Part shown: positions 1 through 9,262 of the stretch, piece by piece
How positions within the stretch are numbered: position 1 is the first letter of the stretch
Layout of the letters: each line of letters starts with the position of its first letter
From: Mesorhizobium erdmanii USDA 3471
GTDB lineage: Bacteria > Pseudomonadota > Alphaproteobacteria > Rhizobiales > Rhizobiaceae
Assembly: GCF_000472705.1 (NCBI RefSeq)
Contig: NZ_AXAE01000005.1
Span: 186,001-250,000 of the forward strand
Direction of reading: 5' to 3'
Length of the DNA: 64,000 bases
The notes under the pieces: model-generated
Databases searched by the model: none
Told to the model about the DNA's origin: nothing
The model's input: the letters and a program-made list of their open reading frames with translations, nothing else
Program-made: the position numbers and the translations under genes

Positions 1-72
1 AAGCGCTTGAACGACGGTGGGATTTATTGACGTTGCATCGCTTTGGACGACCTCGGGCCGTGATCGACCCGG

Positions 73-1188
73 TCAGCCGCTGACCCTGTCCAGCGACTTC
101 TCGATGGCTCTCCAAAGCTCTTCCACCGGTTCACAGCCGATCGAAAGGCGCACAAATCCGGGTGCAACCGCATCGCCTCGCTTCATGCGCCGCTCGGCCG
201 AAGTGTGGACGCCGCCAAAGGAGGTCGCGGCCTCTATCAGTTGGCAATTGTTGATGAAATCTTCGGCCTTCTGCTCCGAAGCGAGCTCGAAGGAGATGAG
301 AAAGCCGAAGCGCTCCATCTGGACGCGGGCGAGGTTGTGCGACGGGTCGCCATTCAGGCCGGGAAAACGCAGGCCAGTGACCGCGCGATGCTCCTTCAGC
401 CGTTGCGCGATCGTGTCGGCCGACGAGCACATGCGGTCGAAGCGGACCTCAAGCGTTTCGAGGCCACGATGCACCAGCCAGGCTTCGAACGGCCCGGGAA
501 TGCCGCCGGCCATTGCGCGCCAGTCTGTCACCTTGGTGATGATGTCGGCATTGCGGCTGGCGACATGGCCGAACAGCACGTCCGAGTGGCCGTTGACCGC
601 CTTGGTGTCGGCGGAGACAACGACATCGGCGCCGAAATCGAGCGGACGCTGGCCGAATGGCGTCATCGTCGTGTTATCCACGACAAGAATCCCGCCCTGT
701 TCGTGGACAGCCTTGGCGACCGCCGCGATATCGCAGATGTCCAGCCGCGGGTTGGACGGGGTTTCGACGAAAACCAGCGAATAGCCTTCGAAGCCGCCAT
801 CAAGGAGGGGCGGCGTCGGCCTGGTTTCGCACACTATGCCGAACGGTTTCAGGAAGCGTTCGGCCATTGCGCGCGTGGCATGATAACCGTCCGCGGGCAG
901 GAGCACGCGGTCGCCCGATTTCAGGAGCGCGAAAAACACCGCGGAAATTGCACCCATTCCAGAGGGAAAGCTCACGCATTGCGCGTCTTCCAGATGGCCG
1001 AGCACATGTTCCACGGCGCGCCAGGTGGGGTTGTCGTAACGGCCATATTGGTCGATCCCGCTCTCGACGCCCGGCGTGTGGAAGATCGAGGCCATGGTCA
1101 GCGGCAAGGGGATCGGGTCGCCATTGGCGAAATCGCGGCTGCGCAAATGGGAAAGTTCGGCGGCGCGTGACTTTGCCGTCTCGGACAT
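73..1188 (-). CDS. PLP-dependent trans-sulfuration enzyme (cystathionine lyase/synthase family)
   Basis: Cys/Met-metabolism fold-type I PLP enzyme of 371 residues, somewhat shorter than the usual 380-400. Visible signatures are the RYDNPTW stretch near residue 50, ETPSNP near 142, the cofactor aspartate in DNTTMTP near 171 and the Schiff-base lysine K196 in SADTKAVNGHSD. It cleaves or forms cystathionine-type C-S bonds in the cytoplasm; sequence alone does not separate cystathionine beta-lyase, gamma-lyase or gamma-synthase, so no symbol is given. It stands alone on the minus strand, divergent from the dcw cluster, with an AAGGA Shine-Dalgarno upstream of its ATG. Confidence 0.85.
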   Translation of the reverse strand: MSETAKSRAAELSHLRSRDFANGDPIPLPLTMASIFHTPGVESGIDQYGRYDNPTWRAVEHVLGHLEDAQCVSFPSGMGAISAVFFALLKSGDRVLLPADGYHATRAMAERFLKPFGIVCETRPTPPLLDGGFEGYSLVFVETPSNPRLDICDIAAVAKAVHEQGGILVVDNTTMTPFGQRPLDFGADVVVSADTKAVNGHSDVLFGHVASRNADIITKVTDWRAMAGGIPGPFEAWLVHRGLETLEVRFDRMCSSADTIAQRLKEHRAVTGLRFPGLNGDPSHNLARVQMERFGFLISFELASEQKAEDFINNCQLIEAATSFGGVHTSAERRMKRGDAVAPGFVRLSIGCEPVEELWRAIEKSLDRVSG

Positions 1189-1595
1189 GAGCTCGATCCT
1201 TGTTATCTCAGCGGAAGACGTCGCTCGACGCTATGCGCGCGGGTGATCGACGGCAAGCCGGGTCTTTTGGGCCAGAGGGCTCTAAACGCTTCGTTAGGCT
1301 TAATGGATCATAAAGACGAGACGTGCCGTAACGGCTGCTCCGATTGGTCGCGGCGCGTGTGTTTGTGAAGCCCATTCCCGTTGACGCCCATAGTGCCCCA
1401 TGATATCCCATTTCGACATCAAAGCCTTCGTTCCGCGTCAGGGTAAAGCGTACGCCAATCGGGCAGCCGCGGCGGCTGCGCGTTTGCCGGTTTTTGCCCA
1501 TGCGGGCGGGGCTGATGCGGGGCAGGGAACGCGCTGCGGCGGCGCGTGCACGACGATGAAGAGGGGTGCGGCGGCGCAAGCGGCTGTAGCGTTTA
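1189..1595. other. Divergent intergenic control region upstream of mraZ
   Basis: A 407-bp gap separates the trans-sulfuration gene (leftward) from mraZ (rightward). Apart from the MraZ-type repeats and promoter-like hexamers at 1371-1410, I see no conserved RNA gene: the RNase P RNA signature GAGGAAAGTCC, which I looked for, is absent. The 185 bp between the repeats and the mraZ ATG would be an unusually long leader. Confidence 0.6.
1376..1410 (-). promoter_or_regulatory. MraZ-binding repeat array overlapping a putative dcw promoter
   Basis: Read on the minus strand, four pentamers TGGGA, TGGGG, TGGGC and CGGGA occupy 1406-1410, 1396-1400, 1386-1390 and 1376-1380, exactly 10 bp apart. Direct TGGGN repeats with 5-nt spacers are the known binding pattern of the MraZ autorepressor in E. 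coli and mycoplasmas. A TTGACG hexamer at 1381-1386 with TATCCC 17 nt downstream (1404-1409) could be the -35/-10 of the cluster promoter, so MraZ bound here would block polymerase. Promoter call is inference. Confidence 0.7.
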
Positions 1596-2069
1596 ATGGA
1601 CCGGTTTCTGTCGAACACGGTGAGCAGGATCGATGCGAAGGGGCGCGTGTCCGTTCCGGCGCATTTCCGCGCCGTCGTGCAGAAGCGCGGCTATTCGGAA
1701 CTCTATGCGCTGCGTTGCCTGGACCTGCCGGCGATGGATGTCGGCGGGCTCGACCTGCTCGACCGCTACGAGCAGCGCATTGCGCTCGAGGACCCGTTCC
1801 TGCAGACGGCGGACGACATGTCGTTCTTCTGCCATGGCGATGGAACCTTCCTGAAACTCGACCAGGACGGCCGCATCACGATGAGCGATTTCATTCGCGA
1901 ACATACCGGCATCTCGGCGGAGGTGGCCTTTGTCGGGCGCGGCAATTTCTTTCAGATCTGGGAGCCGGGACGGCTTGCGGCCTATGGGGCGCAGGCGCGT
2001 GCCAGGCTGTTGCAGCTTCGGCAGGGGACGAAGGCTCACGAGGCCAAGGCTGGGGAGCGACCGGAATGA
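1596..2069 (+). CDS. mraZ: Transcriptional regulator MraZ
   Basis: First gene of the dcw cluster. MraZ is a ring-forming DNA-binding protein with two SpoVT/AbrB-like domains that represses its own promoter. The N-terminus contains the characteristic [15 protein letters not shown] (residues about 11-25), the second half-domain contains [16 protein letters not shown] (about 88-103) followed by [11 protein letters not shown]. At 157 residues it is slightly longer than the about 145-150 typical, with a charged tail. The ATG chosen matches the conserved start of alphaproteobacterial homologues, although no strong Shine-Dalgarno precedes it. Its stop overlaps the rsmH start (ATGA). The repeats at 1376-1410 are its likely operator. 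Confidence 0.95.
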   Translation: MDRFLSNTVSRIDAKGRVSVPAHFRAVVQKRGYSELYALRCLDLPAMDVGGLDLLDRYEQRIALEDPFLQTADDMSFFCHGDGTFLKLDQDGRITMSDFIREHTGISAEVAFVGRGNFFQIWEPGRLAAYGAQARARLLQLRQGTKAHEAKAGERPE

Positions 2070-3082
2070 CGGCGGGCCACGGCGATGACATCAACGCCGT
2101 TGGCGGACCGGTCCGCCACATTCCGGTCCTCCTTGGCGAAGTGATCGAGGCGCTGGCGCCGGCGGCGGGCGATATCATCATCGACGGTACGTTCGGCGCC
2201 GGCGGCTACACCAGGGCCATCCTGGCGGCCGGCGCTTCCGTCGTCGCCATCGATCGCGATCCCGACGCCATCACCGCCGGGCGCGATCTCGAGGCCCAAT
2301 CGGGCGGCCGGCTGAAGCTGGTGCAGGCGCCGTTCTCGACGCTGGATGAGCATGTCGAAGGCGCTGATGGCGTCGTGCTCGACATTGGCGTGTCCTCGAT
2401 GCAGCTCGACCAGGCCGAGCGCGGGTTTTCGTTCCGCAATGATGGGCCGCTCGACATGCGCATGGCGCAGGCGGGCTTGAGCGCCGCCGACGTCGTCAAC
2501 AGCTTCAAACCAGGCGATCTTGCTCGCATCTTCGGCTTCCTCGGCGAGGAGCGCCACGCCGGGCGCATCGCCCGCATGATCGAGGCGCGCCGCGAAAAGA
2601 AGCCGTTCGAGCGCACCCTGGAACTGGCCGACGCCATCGAGACGCATATCGGCCGCGCGCCGAAGGACAAGATCCATCCGGCGACCCGCGTTTTCCAGGC
2701 GCTGCGCATCTACGTCAACGATGAGCTTGGCGAACTGGCCAAGGCGCTGTTTGCGGCCGAACGCGCGCTGAAGCCGGGCGGACGGCTCGTGGTGGTGACG
2801 TTTCATTCGCTGGAAGACCGCATCGTCAAGCGCTTTATTGCCGACCGTGCCGACGCCATGACCGGTTCGCGCCACATGCCCGAGGCGCAGGCGCGCACCG
2901 CGACCTTTCGCAAGGCTGGCGGCGGCGTGACGGCAGGCGATGCCGAGGTCGCCGCCAATCCGCGTTCCCGCTCGGCCAGGCTGCGCGCGGCGATCCGCAC
3001 CGAGGCACCGGCGCGCGCCGGCGATTTTTCGATTTTCGGTCTCCCAAAGCTTCCCGGCATCGATCTGCCGGGGGAGAGGTAA
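2066..3082 (+). CDS. rsmH: 16S rRNA (cytosine(1402)-N(4))-methyltransferase RsmH
   Basis: SAM-dependent methyltransferase that modifies C1402 of 16S rRNA; long known as MraW. The protein of 338 residues starts with the typical HIPVLLGEV (about 18-26), has the SAM loop [10 protein letters not shown] (41-50) and acidic D63, then [12 protein letters not shown] and [18 protein letters not shown] near the C-terminus. The open frame continues far upstream, but the ATG at 2066 overlapping the mraZ stop is the family start and gives normal length. Second gene of the coupled cluster; ftsL follows after 4 nt. Confidence 0.96.
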   Translation: MTAGHGDDINAVGGPVRHIPVLLGEVIEALAPAAGDIIIDGTFGAGGYTRAILAAGASVVAIDRDPDAITAGRDLEAQSGGRLKLVQAPFSTLDEHVEGADGVVLDIGVSSMQLDQAERGFSFRNDGPLDMRMAQAGLSAADVVNSFKPGDLARIFGFLGEERHAGRIARMIEARREKKPFERTLELADAIETHIGRAPKDKIHPATRVFQALRIYVNDELGELAKALFAAERALKPGGRLVVVTFHSLEDRIVKRFIADRADAMTGSRHMPEAQARTATFRKAGGGVTAGDAEVAANPRSRSARLRAAIRTEAPARAGDFSIFGLPKLPGIDLPGER

Positions 3083-3086
3083 GCAC

Positions 3087-3482
3087 GTGTTCCGTACCAG
3101 CGACATTGTCCTGATCGCCGTCATGGTTTCGGCGGCGGCCCTGACCTACAAGACCAAGCGCGAGGCCGAAGACCAGTTGGCAGCGGTGCAGAAGATCCAC
3201 AACCAGATACGCTATGAGGAGGAGACGATCGACCTGCTCAAGGCCGACTGGAGCCTGCTCACCCAGCCATCGCGGCTGCAGAAGCTCGCCGAACTCTACA
3301 AGTCGCAGCTCGCGCTGGAGCCGGTCAGTGGGCGCCAGATCGTCGGCCTGGGGGACCTGCCGGCCAAGGCCCTGGAAATTCAGGACATCCTGAAGGGACG
3401 CCAGGACAGCATGGCCGACAATTCCGACAAGGCGCCGTCTGGCGACAAGGATCCCGTGGTGACCGGAGGCATCGCCCAATGA
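3087..3482 (+). CDS. ftsL: Cell division protein FtsL
   Basis: Small bitopic divisome protein (131 residues) that, with FtsB and FtsQ, activates FtsWI. A short N-terminus leads into one membrane segment (about residues 6-21, IVLIAVMVSAAALTY) followed by a predicted coiled coil (about 25-60) and a periplasmic tail. The GTG start is chosen because it is preceded by GGGGAGAGG, lies 4 nt after rsmH and puts the membrane segment at the N-terminus; a longer reading would add low-quality arginine-rich sequence overlapping rsmH. Identification rests on position between rsmH and ftsI plus topology, as FtsL sequence is poorly conserved. Confidence 0.88.
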   Translation: MFRTSDIVLIAVMVSAAALTYKTKREAEDQLAAVQKIHNQIRYEEETIDLLKADWSLLTQPSRLQKLAELYKSQLALEPVSGRQIVGLGDLPAKALEIQDILKGRQDSMADNSDKAPSGDKDPVVTGGIAQ

Positions 3483-5188
3483 TCGGCAAACTGCTGAAGC
3501 GCCGCGCCAGGACAGGTGAAGACGGGTCGATCGTCGTCGAAGGCGCCCGCAAGGCGACCGGCGGCAAGGGCAAGGCGCGCATCGTGATGACGATGGCCGT
3601 GTTCTTCGGCATCTTCTCGACCATTTCGGGGCGGCTGGTCTATCTCGGCTTCCAGACGCCTGATCTGTCGGGCGGCCCGCAGAGCCGGATCACCGCCTCG
3701 CGACCCGACATTGTCGACCGCAACGGCGAAGTGCTGGCGACCGATATCAAGACGGCATCGCTGTTCGCGGAGCCGCGCCGCATCGTCGATGCCGACGAAG
3801 CGATCGAGAAGCTGCAGACCGTGCTGCCCGAGATCGATTACGAGCAGACCTACCACAAGCTGAAGAGCGGCGCCGGCTTCGTCTGGCTGCAGCGTCAGCT
3901 GACGCCCAAGCAGCAGGCCGACATCATGCAGCTCGGCATTCCCGGCTTCGGCTTCCGCACGGAGAAGCGCCGCTTCTATCCGAGCGGCGAAACCTCGTCC
4001 TACATTGTCGGGCTGACCAATATCGACAACCAAGGCATCTCCGGCATGGAGAAGTATATCGACGAGCAGGGCCTGAGCGACCTGCAGGCGTCGGGCCTGG
4101 CGGTGGCCAAGGATCTCAAGCCGGTGAAGCTGTCGATCGATCTGCGCGTCCAGCATGTGGTGCGCGACGAGATCGCCGCCGGCCTGGAGCGCTATCGCGC
4201 CATCGGTGCCGGCGCCGTCGTGATCAACGTCAAGACCGGGGAAGTAGTGGCCATGGCCTCGGTCCCGGATTTTGATCCGAACAATCCCTACAATGCACAG
4301 GAAAAGGACCGGCTGAACCGGATGTCGGCGGGCCTCTATGAGATGGGCTCGACCTTCAAGAGCTTCACCTCGGCCATGGCGCTCGATTCCGGCAAGGCGA
4401 CGATGAACAGCCGCTTCGATGCCTCGCATCCGATCCGGGTCGGGCATCAGGCCATTCACGATTTCCACGGCAAGAACCGAGTGCTGTCGCTGCCGGAGGT
4501 GTTCCTCTATTCGTCCAACATCGGGTCGGCCAGGGAGGCCGAACTGGTCGGCATTGAGGGACACCGGGAATTCCTGCATCGCCTTGGCATCCTGGAGAGG
4601 ATGCAGACCGAACTGCCGGAAGTCGCCCGCCCGACAGAACCGAAGGTCTGGAAACAGGTCAACTCGTTCACGATCGCCTTCGGCCATGGCGTATCGACGA
4701 CGCCGCTGCAGGCGGCGGTCGGCTGCGCGGCGTTGATGAATGGCGGCTATCTGATGAATCCGACCTTCCTGGTGCGCACGCAGGAGGAAGCGATGGCGAT
4801 TGCCAAGAAAGTGGTCAGCGAAAAAACGGTCGAGGGCATGCGCTACCTCTATTCGCTCAACGCCGAGAAGGGCTCCGCCAGAAACGCCAGGGTCCCCGGC
4901 TACCGCGTTGGCGGCAAGACCGGAACGGCCGAGAAGGTGATCAACGGCCGCTACTCCAAGGACTTGAATTTCAACACGTTCGTCGCCGCCTTCCCGATGG
5001 ACGATCCGCAATACCTGGTGTTTACGATCGCCGACGCCCCGCATCCGGAAAAGCCCGGGATGACCGACGTCGCGGCCAACAATGCGGGGGTCATGGCCGG
5101 CAATATCATCAGGCGTTCCGCCGCCATGCTTGGCGTGAAGCCAGATTTCAGCCATGAAAATGGTGCAACGCTGGTTTCCTATCAGTGA
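3479..5188 (+). CDS. ftsI: Septal peptidoglycan transpeptidase FtsI (PBP3)
   Basis: Class B penicillin-binding protein that cross-links septal peptidoglycan as partner of FtsW. One N-terminal membrane segment lies at about residues 34-56, a pedestal domain follows with SRPDIVDRNG, and the transpeptidase domain carries the three catalytic motifs: S291-T-F-K, S345-S-N and K480-T-G-T. The 569 residues fit the family. The ATG overlaps the ftsL stop by 4 bp. Inner-membrane protein with periplasmic catalytic domain. Confidence 0.97.
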   Translation: MIGKLLKRRARTGEDGSIVVEGARKATGGKGKARIVMTMAVFFGIFSTISGRLVYLGFQTPDLSGGPQSRITASRPDIVDRNGEVLATDIKTASLFAEPRRIVDADEAIEKLQTVLPEIDYEQTYHKLKSGAGFVWLQRQLTPKQQADIMQLGIPGFGFRTEKRRFYPSGETSSYIVGLTNIDNQGISGMEKYIDEQGLSDLQASGLAVAKDLKPVKLSIDLRVQHVVRDEIAAGLERYRAIGAGAVVINVKTGEVVAMASVPDFDPNNPYNAQEKDRLNRMSAGLYEMGSTFKSFTSAMALDSGKATMNSRFDASHPIRVGHQAIHDFHGKNRVLSLPEVFLYSSNIGSAREAELVGIEGHREFLHRLGILERMQTELPEVARPTEPKVWKQVNSFTIAFGHGVSTTPLQAAVGCAALMNGGYLMNPTFLVRTQEEAMAIAKKVVSEKTVEGMRYLYSLNAEKGSARNARVPGYRVGGKTGTAEKVINGRYSKDLNFNTFVAAFPMDDPQYLVFTIADAPHPEKPGMTDVAANNAGVMAGNIIRRSAAMLGVKPDFSHENGATLVSYQ

Positions 5189-5242
5189 TTCTTGGGGCGC
5201 GCCGGCAACTGCGCGCTATTTTGTTGCGGTGAACGGGACTCG

Positions 5243-6697
5243 ATGAAGCTCAGAGATCTAGCCGGTATCCTGCCAGTCGAAGGAACAGCTTCCGCCGATC
5301 TGGAGGTTGCGGGTATTTCATCCGATTCCCGCCAGGTAAAACCTGGCGTCGTCTTTTTTGCGCTTGCCGGAACCAAGGCCGATGGCGCGGCATATGCCGC
5401 CGACGCCGCCAGGCGTGGCGCGCTTGCGATCGTGACAGGCAAGGGCAGTGCGGTTGGCGGGCTGCAGGTTCCGGTGCTGGCGGTCGATGATCCTCGCCTG
5501 GCGCTGGCGTTGAGTGCCGCCCGTTATTTCGGCAAGCAGCCGTCGACCATGGTCGCGGTCACCGGCACCAGCGGCAAGACCTCAGTCGCGGCCTTCACCA
5601 GGCAGATCTGGGAGCAGGTGGGTTATGCAGCGGCCTCCATCGGCACCACCGGCGTGGTCGCGCCAGGCCGTAACGAGTACGGCTCGCTGACCACGCCCGA
5701 TCCGGTCGCCTTGCACCAGTTGCTGAGCGAACTGGCCGATGCCGGCGTGACCCACGCCTCGATGGAAGCTTCGAGCCACGGGCTCGACCAACGCCGGCTC
5801 GATGGCGTGAAACTCGCCGCCGGCGGCTTCACCAACCTTGGCCGCGACCACATGGACTACCATCCGACGGTCGAGGACTATCATCGCGCCAAACTGCGCC
5901 TGTTCGACACGCTGCTGCCGAAAGGCGCGCCGGCGGTCATTTTTGCGGACGATCCGTGGTCGGCGCCGACGATCCAGGCGGCGAAGGCAGCCGGGCTCAA
6001 GGTGCTGACGGTCGGACGGCATGGCGATTTCCTCACGCTGAAGCGGGTCGAGCACGAACGCCATCGCCAGCGCGCGGAAGTCGAGGCCGAGGGCGTGCTT
6101 TACGAAATCGACCTGCCTCTGGCCGGCGATTTCCAGATTTCGAATGCACTGGTTTCGGCGGGACTTGCTATTTCGACGGGAACACCCGTCGCCAAGGCCC
6201 TGATGGCATTGGAGAAACTGAAGGGCGCGCCGGGCAGGCTCGACCTCGTCGGCACCACCGCCGGCGGTGCTCCGGTCTATGTCGACTACGCCCACAAGCC
6301 GGACGCGCTGGAAAATGTGCTGGCCTCGGTACGGCCGTTCACCACCGGCCGTGTCATGGTCGTGTTCGGCTGCGGTGGCGACCGCGATCGGGGCAAAAGA
6401 CCGATCATGGGCGAGATCGCGACCCGGCTTGCCGATGTCGTCATCGTCACCGACGACAATCCGCGCTCCGAAGCGCCGGAGACGATCCGCGCCGCCATCA
6501 TGGCCGCGGCTCCCCGCGCCATCGAGATCGGCGACCGGCGCAAGGCGATCCATGAGGCTGTCGGCATGCTGCATGCCGGCGACACGCTGATCGTGGCCGG
6601 CAAGGGTCATGAGGAGGGCCAGACCATCGGCGCCGAGACCCTGCATTTTTCGGACCACGAGGAAGTTCGCGCCGCGCTCAGGGAGCGTGCCGCATGA
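5243..6697 (+). CDS. murE: UDP-MurNAc-L-Ala-D-Glu:meso-diaminopimelate ligase MurE
   Basis: Adds the third stem-peptide residue in cytoplasmic peptidoglycan precursor synthesis, using ATP. Of its 484 residues, the ATP loop GTSGKTS lies at 108-114, the conserved [12 protein letters not shown] carries the carbamylated lysine, and D405-N-P-R is the motif associated with meso-DAP rather than lysine as substrate. The ATG at 5243 begins MKLRDLAG as in homologues; the upstream in-frame ATG at 5192 would add a cysteine-rich stretch atypical of the family. A 54-nt gap after ftsI is one of the few breaks in the coupled run. The stop overlaps murF. Confidence 0.96.
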   Translation: MKLRDLAGILPVEGTASADLEVAGISSDSRQVKPGVVFFALAGTKADGAAYAADAARRGALAIVTGKGSAVGGLQVPVLAVDDPRLALALSAARYFGKQPSTMVAVTGTSGKTSVAAFTRQIWEQVGYAAASIGTTGVVAPGRNEYGSLTTPDPVALHQLLSELADAGVTHASMEASSHGLDQRRLDGVKLAAGGFTNLGRDHMDYHPTVEDYHRAKLRLFDTLLPKGAPAVIFADDPWSAPTIQAAKAAGLKVLTVGRHGDFLTLKRVEHERHRQRAEVEAEGVLYEIDLPLAGDFQISNALVSAGLAISTGTPVAKALMALEKLKGAPGRLDLVGTTAGGAPVYVDYAHKPDALENVLASVRPFTTGRVMVVFGCGGDRDRGKRPIMGEIATRLADVVIVTDDNPRSEAPETIRAAIMAAAPRAIEIGDRRKAIHEAVGMLHAGDTLIVAGKGHEEGQTIGAETLHFSDHEEVRAALRERAA

Positions 6698-8148
6698 GTT
6701 TGCTGTGGACCTCCGAGGCGCTGGTTGCCGCCATGGATGGGCGGCCGCTCGGCCCTATGCCCGAGGGCATATCCGGCATTTCGATCGACAGCCGCAGCCT
6801 GCAGCCGGGTGATGCCTTCTTCGCCATCAAGGGCGAGGCGATGGACGGCCACGACTTCGTCACCGCGGCCATCAAGGCAGGTGCCGGCGTGCTGGTCGTC
6901 GCCGAGGGCAAATTACCGTCGCTTGGCCGGCTGACGGCGCCGATCATCGTCGTCGAGGATGTGCTGGTGGCATTGGAAAAGCTGGGCGTCGCGGCACGGA
7001 CGCGCTCCCAGGCGAAGATCATCGCGGTGACCGGTTCGGCCGGCAAGACCACCACCAAGGAAGCACTGCGCCACGTGCTGTCGGCGGTCGGCAAGGTGCA
7101 TGCCTCGGCGCAGTCGTTCAACAACCATTGGGGCGTGCCGCTGACGCTGGCGCGCATGCCGGATGATTGCGATTATGCGGTGTTCGAGATCGGCATGAAC
7201 CATCCCGACGAGATCCGGCCGCTGGTGAAGATGGTTAGGCCGCATGTCGCCATCGTCACCATGATCGCGGCCGCGCATCTCGGCTTCTTCCGCAATCTCG
7301 ACGAGATCGCCAAGGCCAAGGCCGAGATTTTCGAAGGGCTGGAACCTGGAGGCGCTGCCGTCCTCAACCGCGACGATGCGCGTTTCAAGCTTCTCGACAA
7401 GATGGCGCATGCCGCCGGCGTCGAGCATGTCTACGGCTTTGGCGAGAATGCGCGCGCGACCTTCAAGCTCACCAAATGCGAATTGCATGCCGACCATTCC
7501 GATATCGCGGCGCGGATCGGCGGCCATGACATGATCGCCCGTATCGGCGCGCCCGGCCGGCACATGGTGCAGAACGTGCTGGCGGTGCTGGGCGCGGCGC
7601 AACTGGTGGGCGCCGATCTCGACAAGGTGGCATTGGCGCTGGTCGATCTCTCGGCCGAGCGCGGCCGCGGCAAACGCCATGTGCTGCGCCATCCCGGTGG
7701 CTCGACTTCAAGCCACCCCGGGCCGATCACGCTGATCGACGAGAGCTATAACGCCAATCCGGCTTCGATGGGCGCCGCCATGGCGCTGCTCAACGCGACG
7801 CCGGTGACGGGCGAGGGGCGCCGCATCGCGGTGCTTGGCGACATGCTCGAACTCGGCGACCATTCGGCCAAGCTGCATGCCGCCCTTGCCGATCTCATCG
7901 TCGGCACCGGCACGCGGACGGTTTTTCTCGGCGGTCCGGAAATGCGGGCACTGGCGGAAGCGCTGCCGGGCGATATCAAGACGGAATACCGCAGTGGCGC
8001 CGAGGAGCTGAAGCCGGTGCTGCTTGCCGCGCTGAAGCCGGGCGACGTGGTGATGATCAAATCGTCGAAGGGCATCGGTTTTGCAAAATTGGTCGATGCG
8101 CTGCTGGGCAAGTTCCCGGCTGAAACGACAACCAGCAAACTTACCTAG
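6694..8148 (+). CDS. murF: UDP-MurNAc-tripeptide:D-alanyl-D-alanine ligase MurF
   Basis: Adds D-Ala-D-Ala to complete the UDP-MurNAc-pentapeptide. The 484-residue protein shows the Mur ligase pattern: N-terminal [21 protein letters not shown] loop [12 protein letters not shown] from residue 114, the [13 protein letters not shown] stretch, and the central-domain [14 protein letters not shown] short insertion reading GGSTSSHPG sits just before [10 protein letters not shown] and is encoded by a hairpin-forming DNA stretch (see 7691-7722). Start overlaps the murE stop by 4 bp. Confidence 0.96.
   Translation: MSLLWTSEALVAAMDGRPLGPMPEGISGISIDSRSLQPGDAFFAIKGEAMDGHDFVTAAIKAGAGVLVVAEGKLPSLGRLTAPIIVVEDVLVALEKLGVAARTRSQAKIIAVTGSAGKTTTKEALRHVLSAVGKVHASAQSFNNHWGVPLTLARMPDDCDYAVFEIGMNHPDEIRPLVKMVRPHVAIVTMIAAAHLGFFRNLDEIAKAKAEIFEGLEPGGAAVLNRDDARFKLLDKMAHAAGVEHVYGFGENARATFKLTKCELHADHSDIAARIGGHDMIARIGAPGRHMVQNVLAVLGAAQLVGADLDKVALALVDLSAERGRGKRHVLRHPGGSTSSHPGPITLIDESYNANPASMGAAMALLNATPVTGEGRRIAVLGDMLELGDHSAKLHAALADLIVGTGTRTVFLGGPEMRALAEALPGDIKTEYRSGAEELKPVLLAALKPGDVVMIKSSKGIGFAKLVDALLGKFPAETTTSKLT
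7691..7722 (+). repeat. Small palindrome inside murF
   Basis: GGTGGCT (7696-7702) and AGCCACC (7711-7717) form a perfect 7-bp stem around an 8-nt loop, flanked by CCC and GGG. It encodes roughly GGSTSSHPG between two conserved blocks of MurF, so it looks like a tolerated in-frame insertion. That it is an insertion relative to homologues is from memory of the family. Confidence 0.45.
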
Positions 8149-8170
8149 GTCAAGTCGGGGACGAGAGCGC

Positions 8171-9253
8171 ATGTTTACACTGCTGGTCGATTTCGCGGAC
8201 AAGATCTCGGTCTTCAATGTCTTCCGCTACATCACGTTCCGCACCGGCGGAGCGTTGATCACCTCGGCGCTGATCGTCTTCATCTTCGGGCCGACCATCA
8301 TCAATTCCCTGCGGCTCAGGCAAGGCAAGGGCCAGCCGATCCGCGCCGACGGACCGCAGACGCATTTCAAGAAAGCCGGCACGCCGACCATGGGCGGGCT
8401 GATGATCCTGTCGGGCATCATCGGCTCGTCGCTTTTATGGGCGAACCTGTCGAGCATCTATGTCTGGGTGGTGCTGCTGGTGACTCTGGGCTTCGGTTCG
8501 ATCGGCTTCTATGACGACTATCTGAAGGTGACCAAGCAGTCGCATCTCGGCTTCTCCGGCAAGGCGCGGCTGGCGCTCGAATTCGTGATCGCCGGCATCG
8601 CCGCGTGGGTGATCATGCACAACGGCCAGGCTCCGTTCTCGTCATCGCTGACATTCCCCTTCGCCAAGGAATTAATCATCAATCTCGGCTGGTTCTTCAT
8701 TCCGTTCTCCTGCTTCGTCATCGTCGGCGCCGGCAACGCGGTGAACCTGACCGACGGCCTCGACGGGCTGGCGATCGTTCCGATCATGATCGCCGCCGCG
8801 TCGTTCGGCGTCATCGCCTACCTCTCGGGCAATGCGGTGTTCGCCGAATATCTGCAGATCCATTTCGTCCCCGGCACCGGTGAACTGGCCGTCGTGCTGG
8901 GTTCGGTCATCGGCGCCGGCCTCGGCTTCCTCTGGTTCAACGCCCCGCCGGCGGCGATCTTCATGGGCGACACCGGCTCGCTGGCCATGGGCGGCCTGAT
9001 CGGCACTGTCGCGGTCGCCACCAAGCACGAGATCGTGCTGGTCATCGTCGGCGGCCTGTTCGTGGTCGAGATCTTCTCTGTCATCATCCAGGTCGGCTAC
9101 TTCAAGATGACCGGCAAGCGCGTGTTCCTGATGGCGCCGATCCACCATCATTTCGAAAAGCTCGGCTGGACCGAAAGCCAGGTGGTGATCCGATTCTGGA
9201 TCATCGCCGTCATCCTGGCGCTGGTCGGCCTATCGACCCTGAAGCTCAGATAG
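8171..9253 (+). CDS. mraY: Phospho-N-acetylmuramoyl-pentapeptide transferase MraY
   Basis: Integral membrane enzyme that transfers phospho-MurNAc-pentapeptide to undecaprenyl phosphate, making lipid I. The 360-residue protein is rich in membrane helices and shows [16 protein letters not shown] near residue 65, the catalytic aspartate block [21 protein letters not shown], and the C-terminal [13 protein letters not shown]. The ATG at 8171 gives the family N-terminus MFTLLVDF; an upstream in-frame start would overlap murF and add a basic stretch. RBS candidate GGGGACGAGAG. murD follows after 9 nt. Confidence 0.97.
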   Translation: MFTLLVDFADKISVFNVFRYITFRTGGALITSALIVFIFGPTIINSLRLRQGKGQPIRADGPQTHFKKAGTPTMGGLMILSGIIGSSLLWANLSSIYVWVVLLVTLGFGSIGFYDDYLKVTKQSHLGFSGKARLALEFVIAGIAAWVIMHNGQAPFSSSLTFPFAKELIINLGWFFIPFSCFVIVGAGNAVNLTDGLDGLAIVPIMIAAASFGVIAYLSGNAVFAEYLQIHFVPGTGELAVVLGSVIGAGLGFLWFNAPPAAIFMGDTGSLAMGGLIGTVAVATKHEIVLVIVGGLFVVEIFSVIIQVGYFKMTGKRVFLMAPIHHHFEKLGWTESQVVIRFWIIAVILALVGLSTLKLR

Positions 9254-9262
9254 GAAACCTCC

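Noticed and set aside
1189..1595. RNase P RNA gene or SAM riboswitch upstream of mraZ or the trans-sulfuration gene
   Set aside because: I searched by eye for the RNase P core GAGGAAAGTCC and for SAM-II-like pseudoknot sequence on both strands and found neither.
1400..2065. Long upstream extension of the rsmH frame over mraZ
   Set aside because: It is the out-of-frame shadow of mraZ; RsmH has its normal length and start at 2066.
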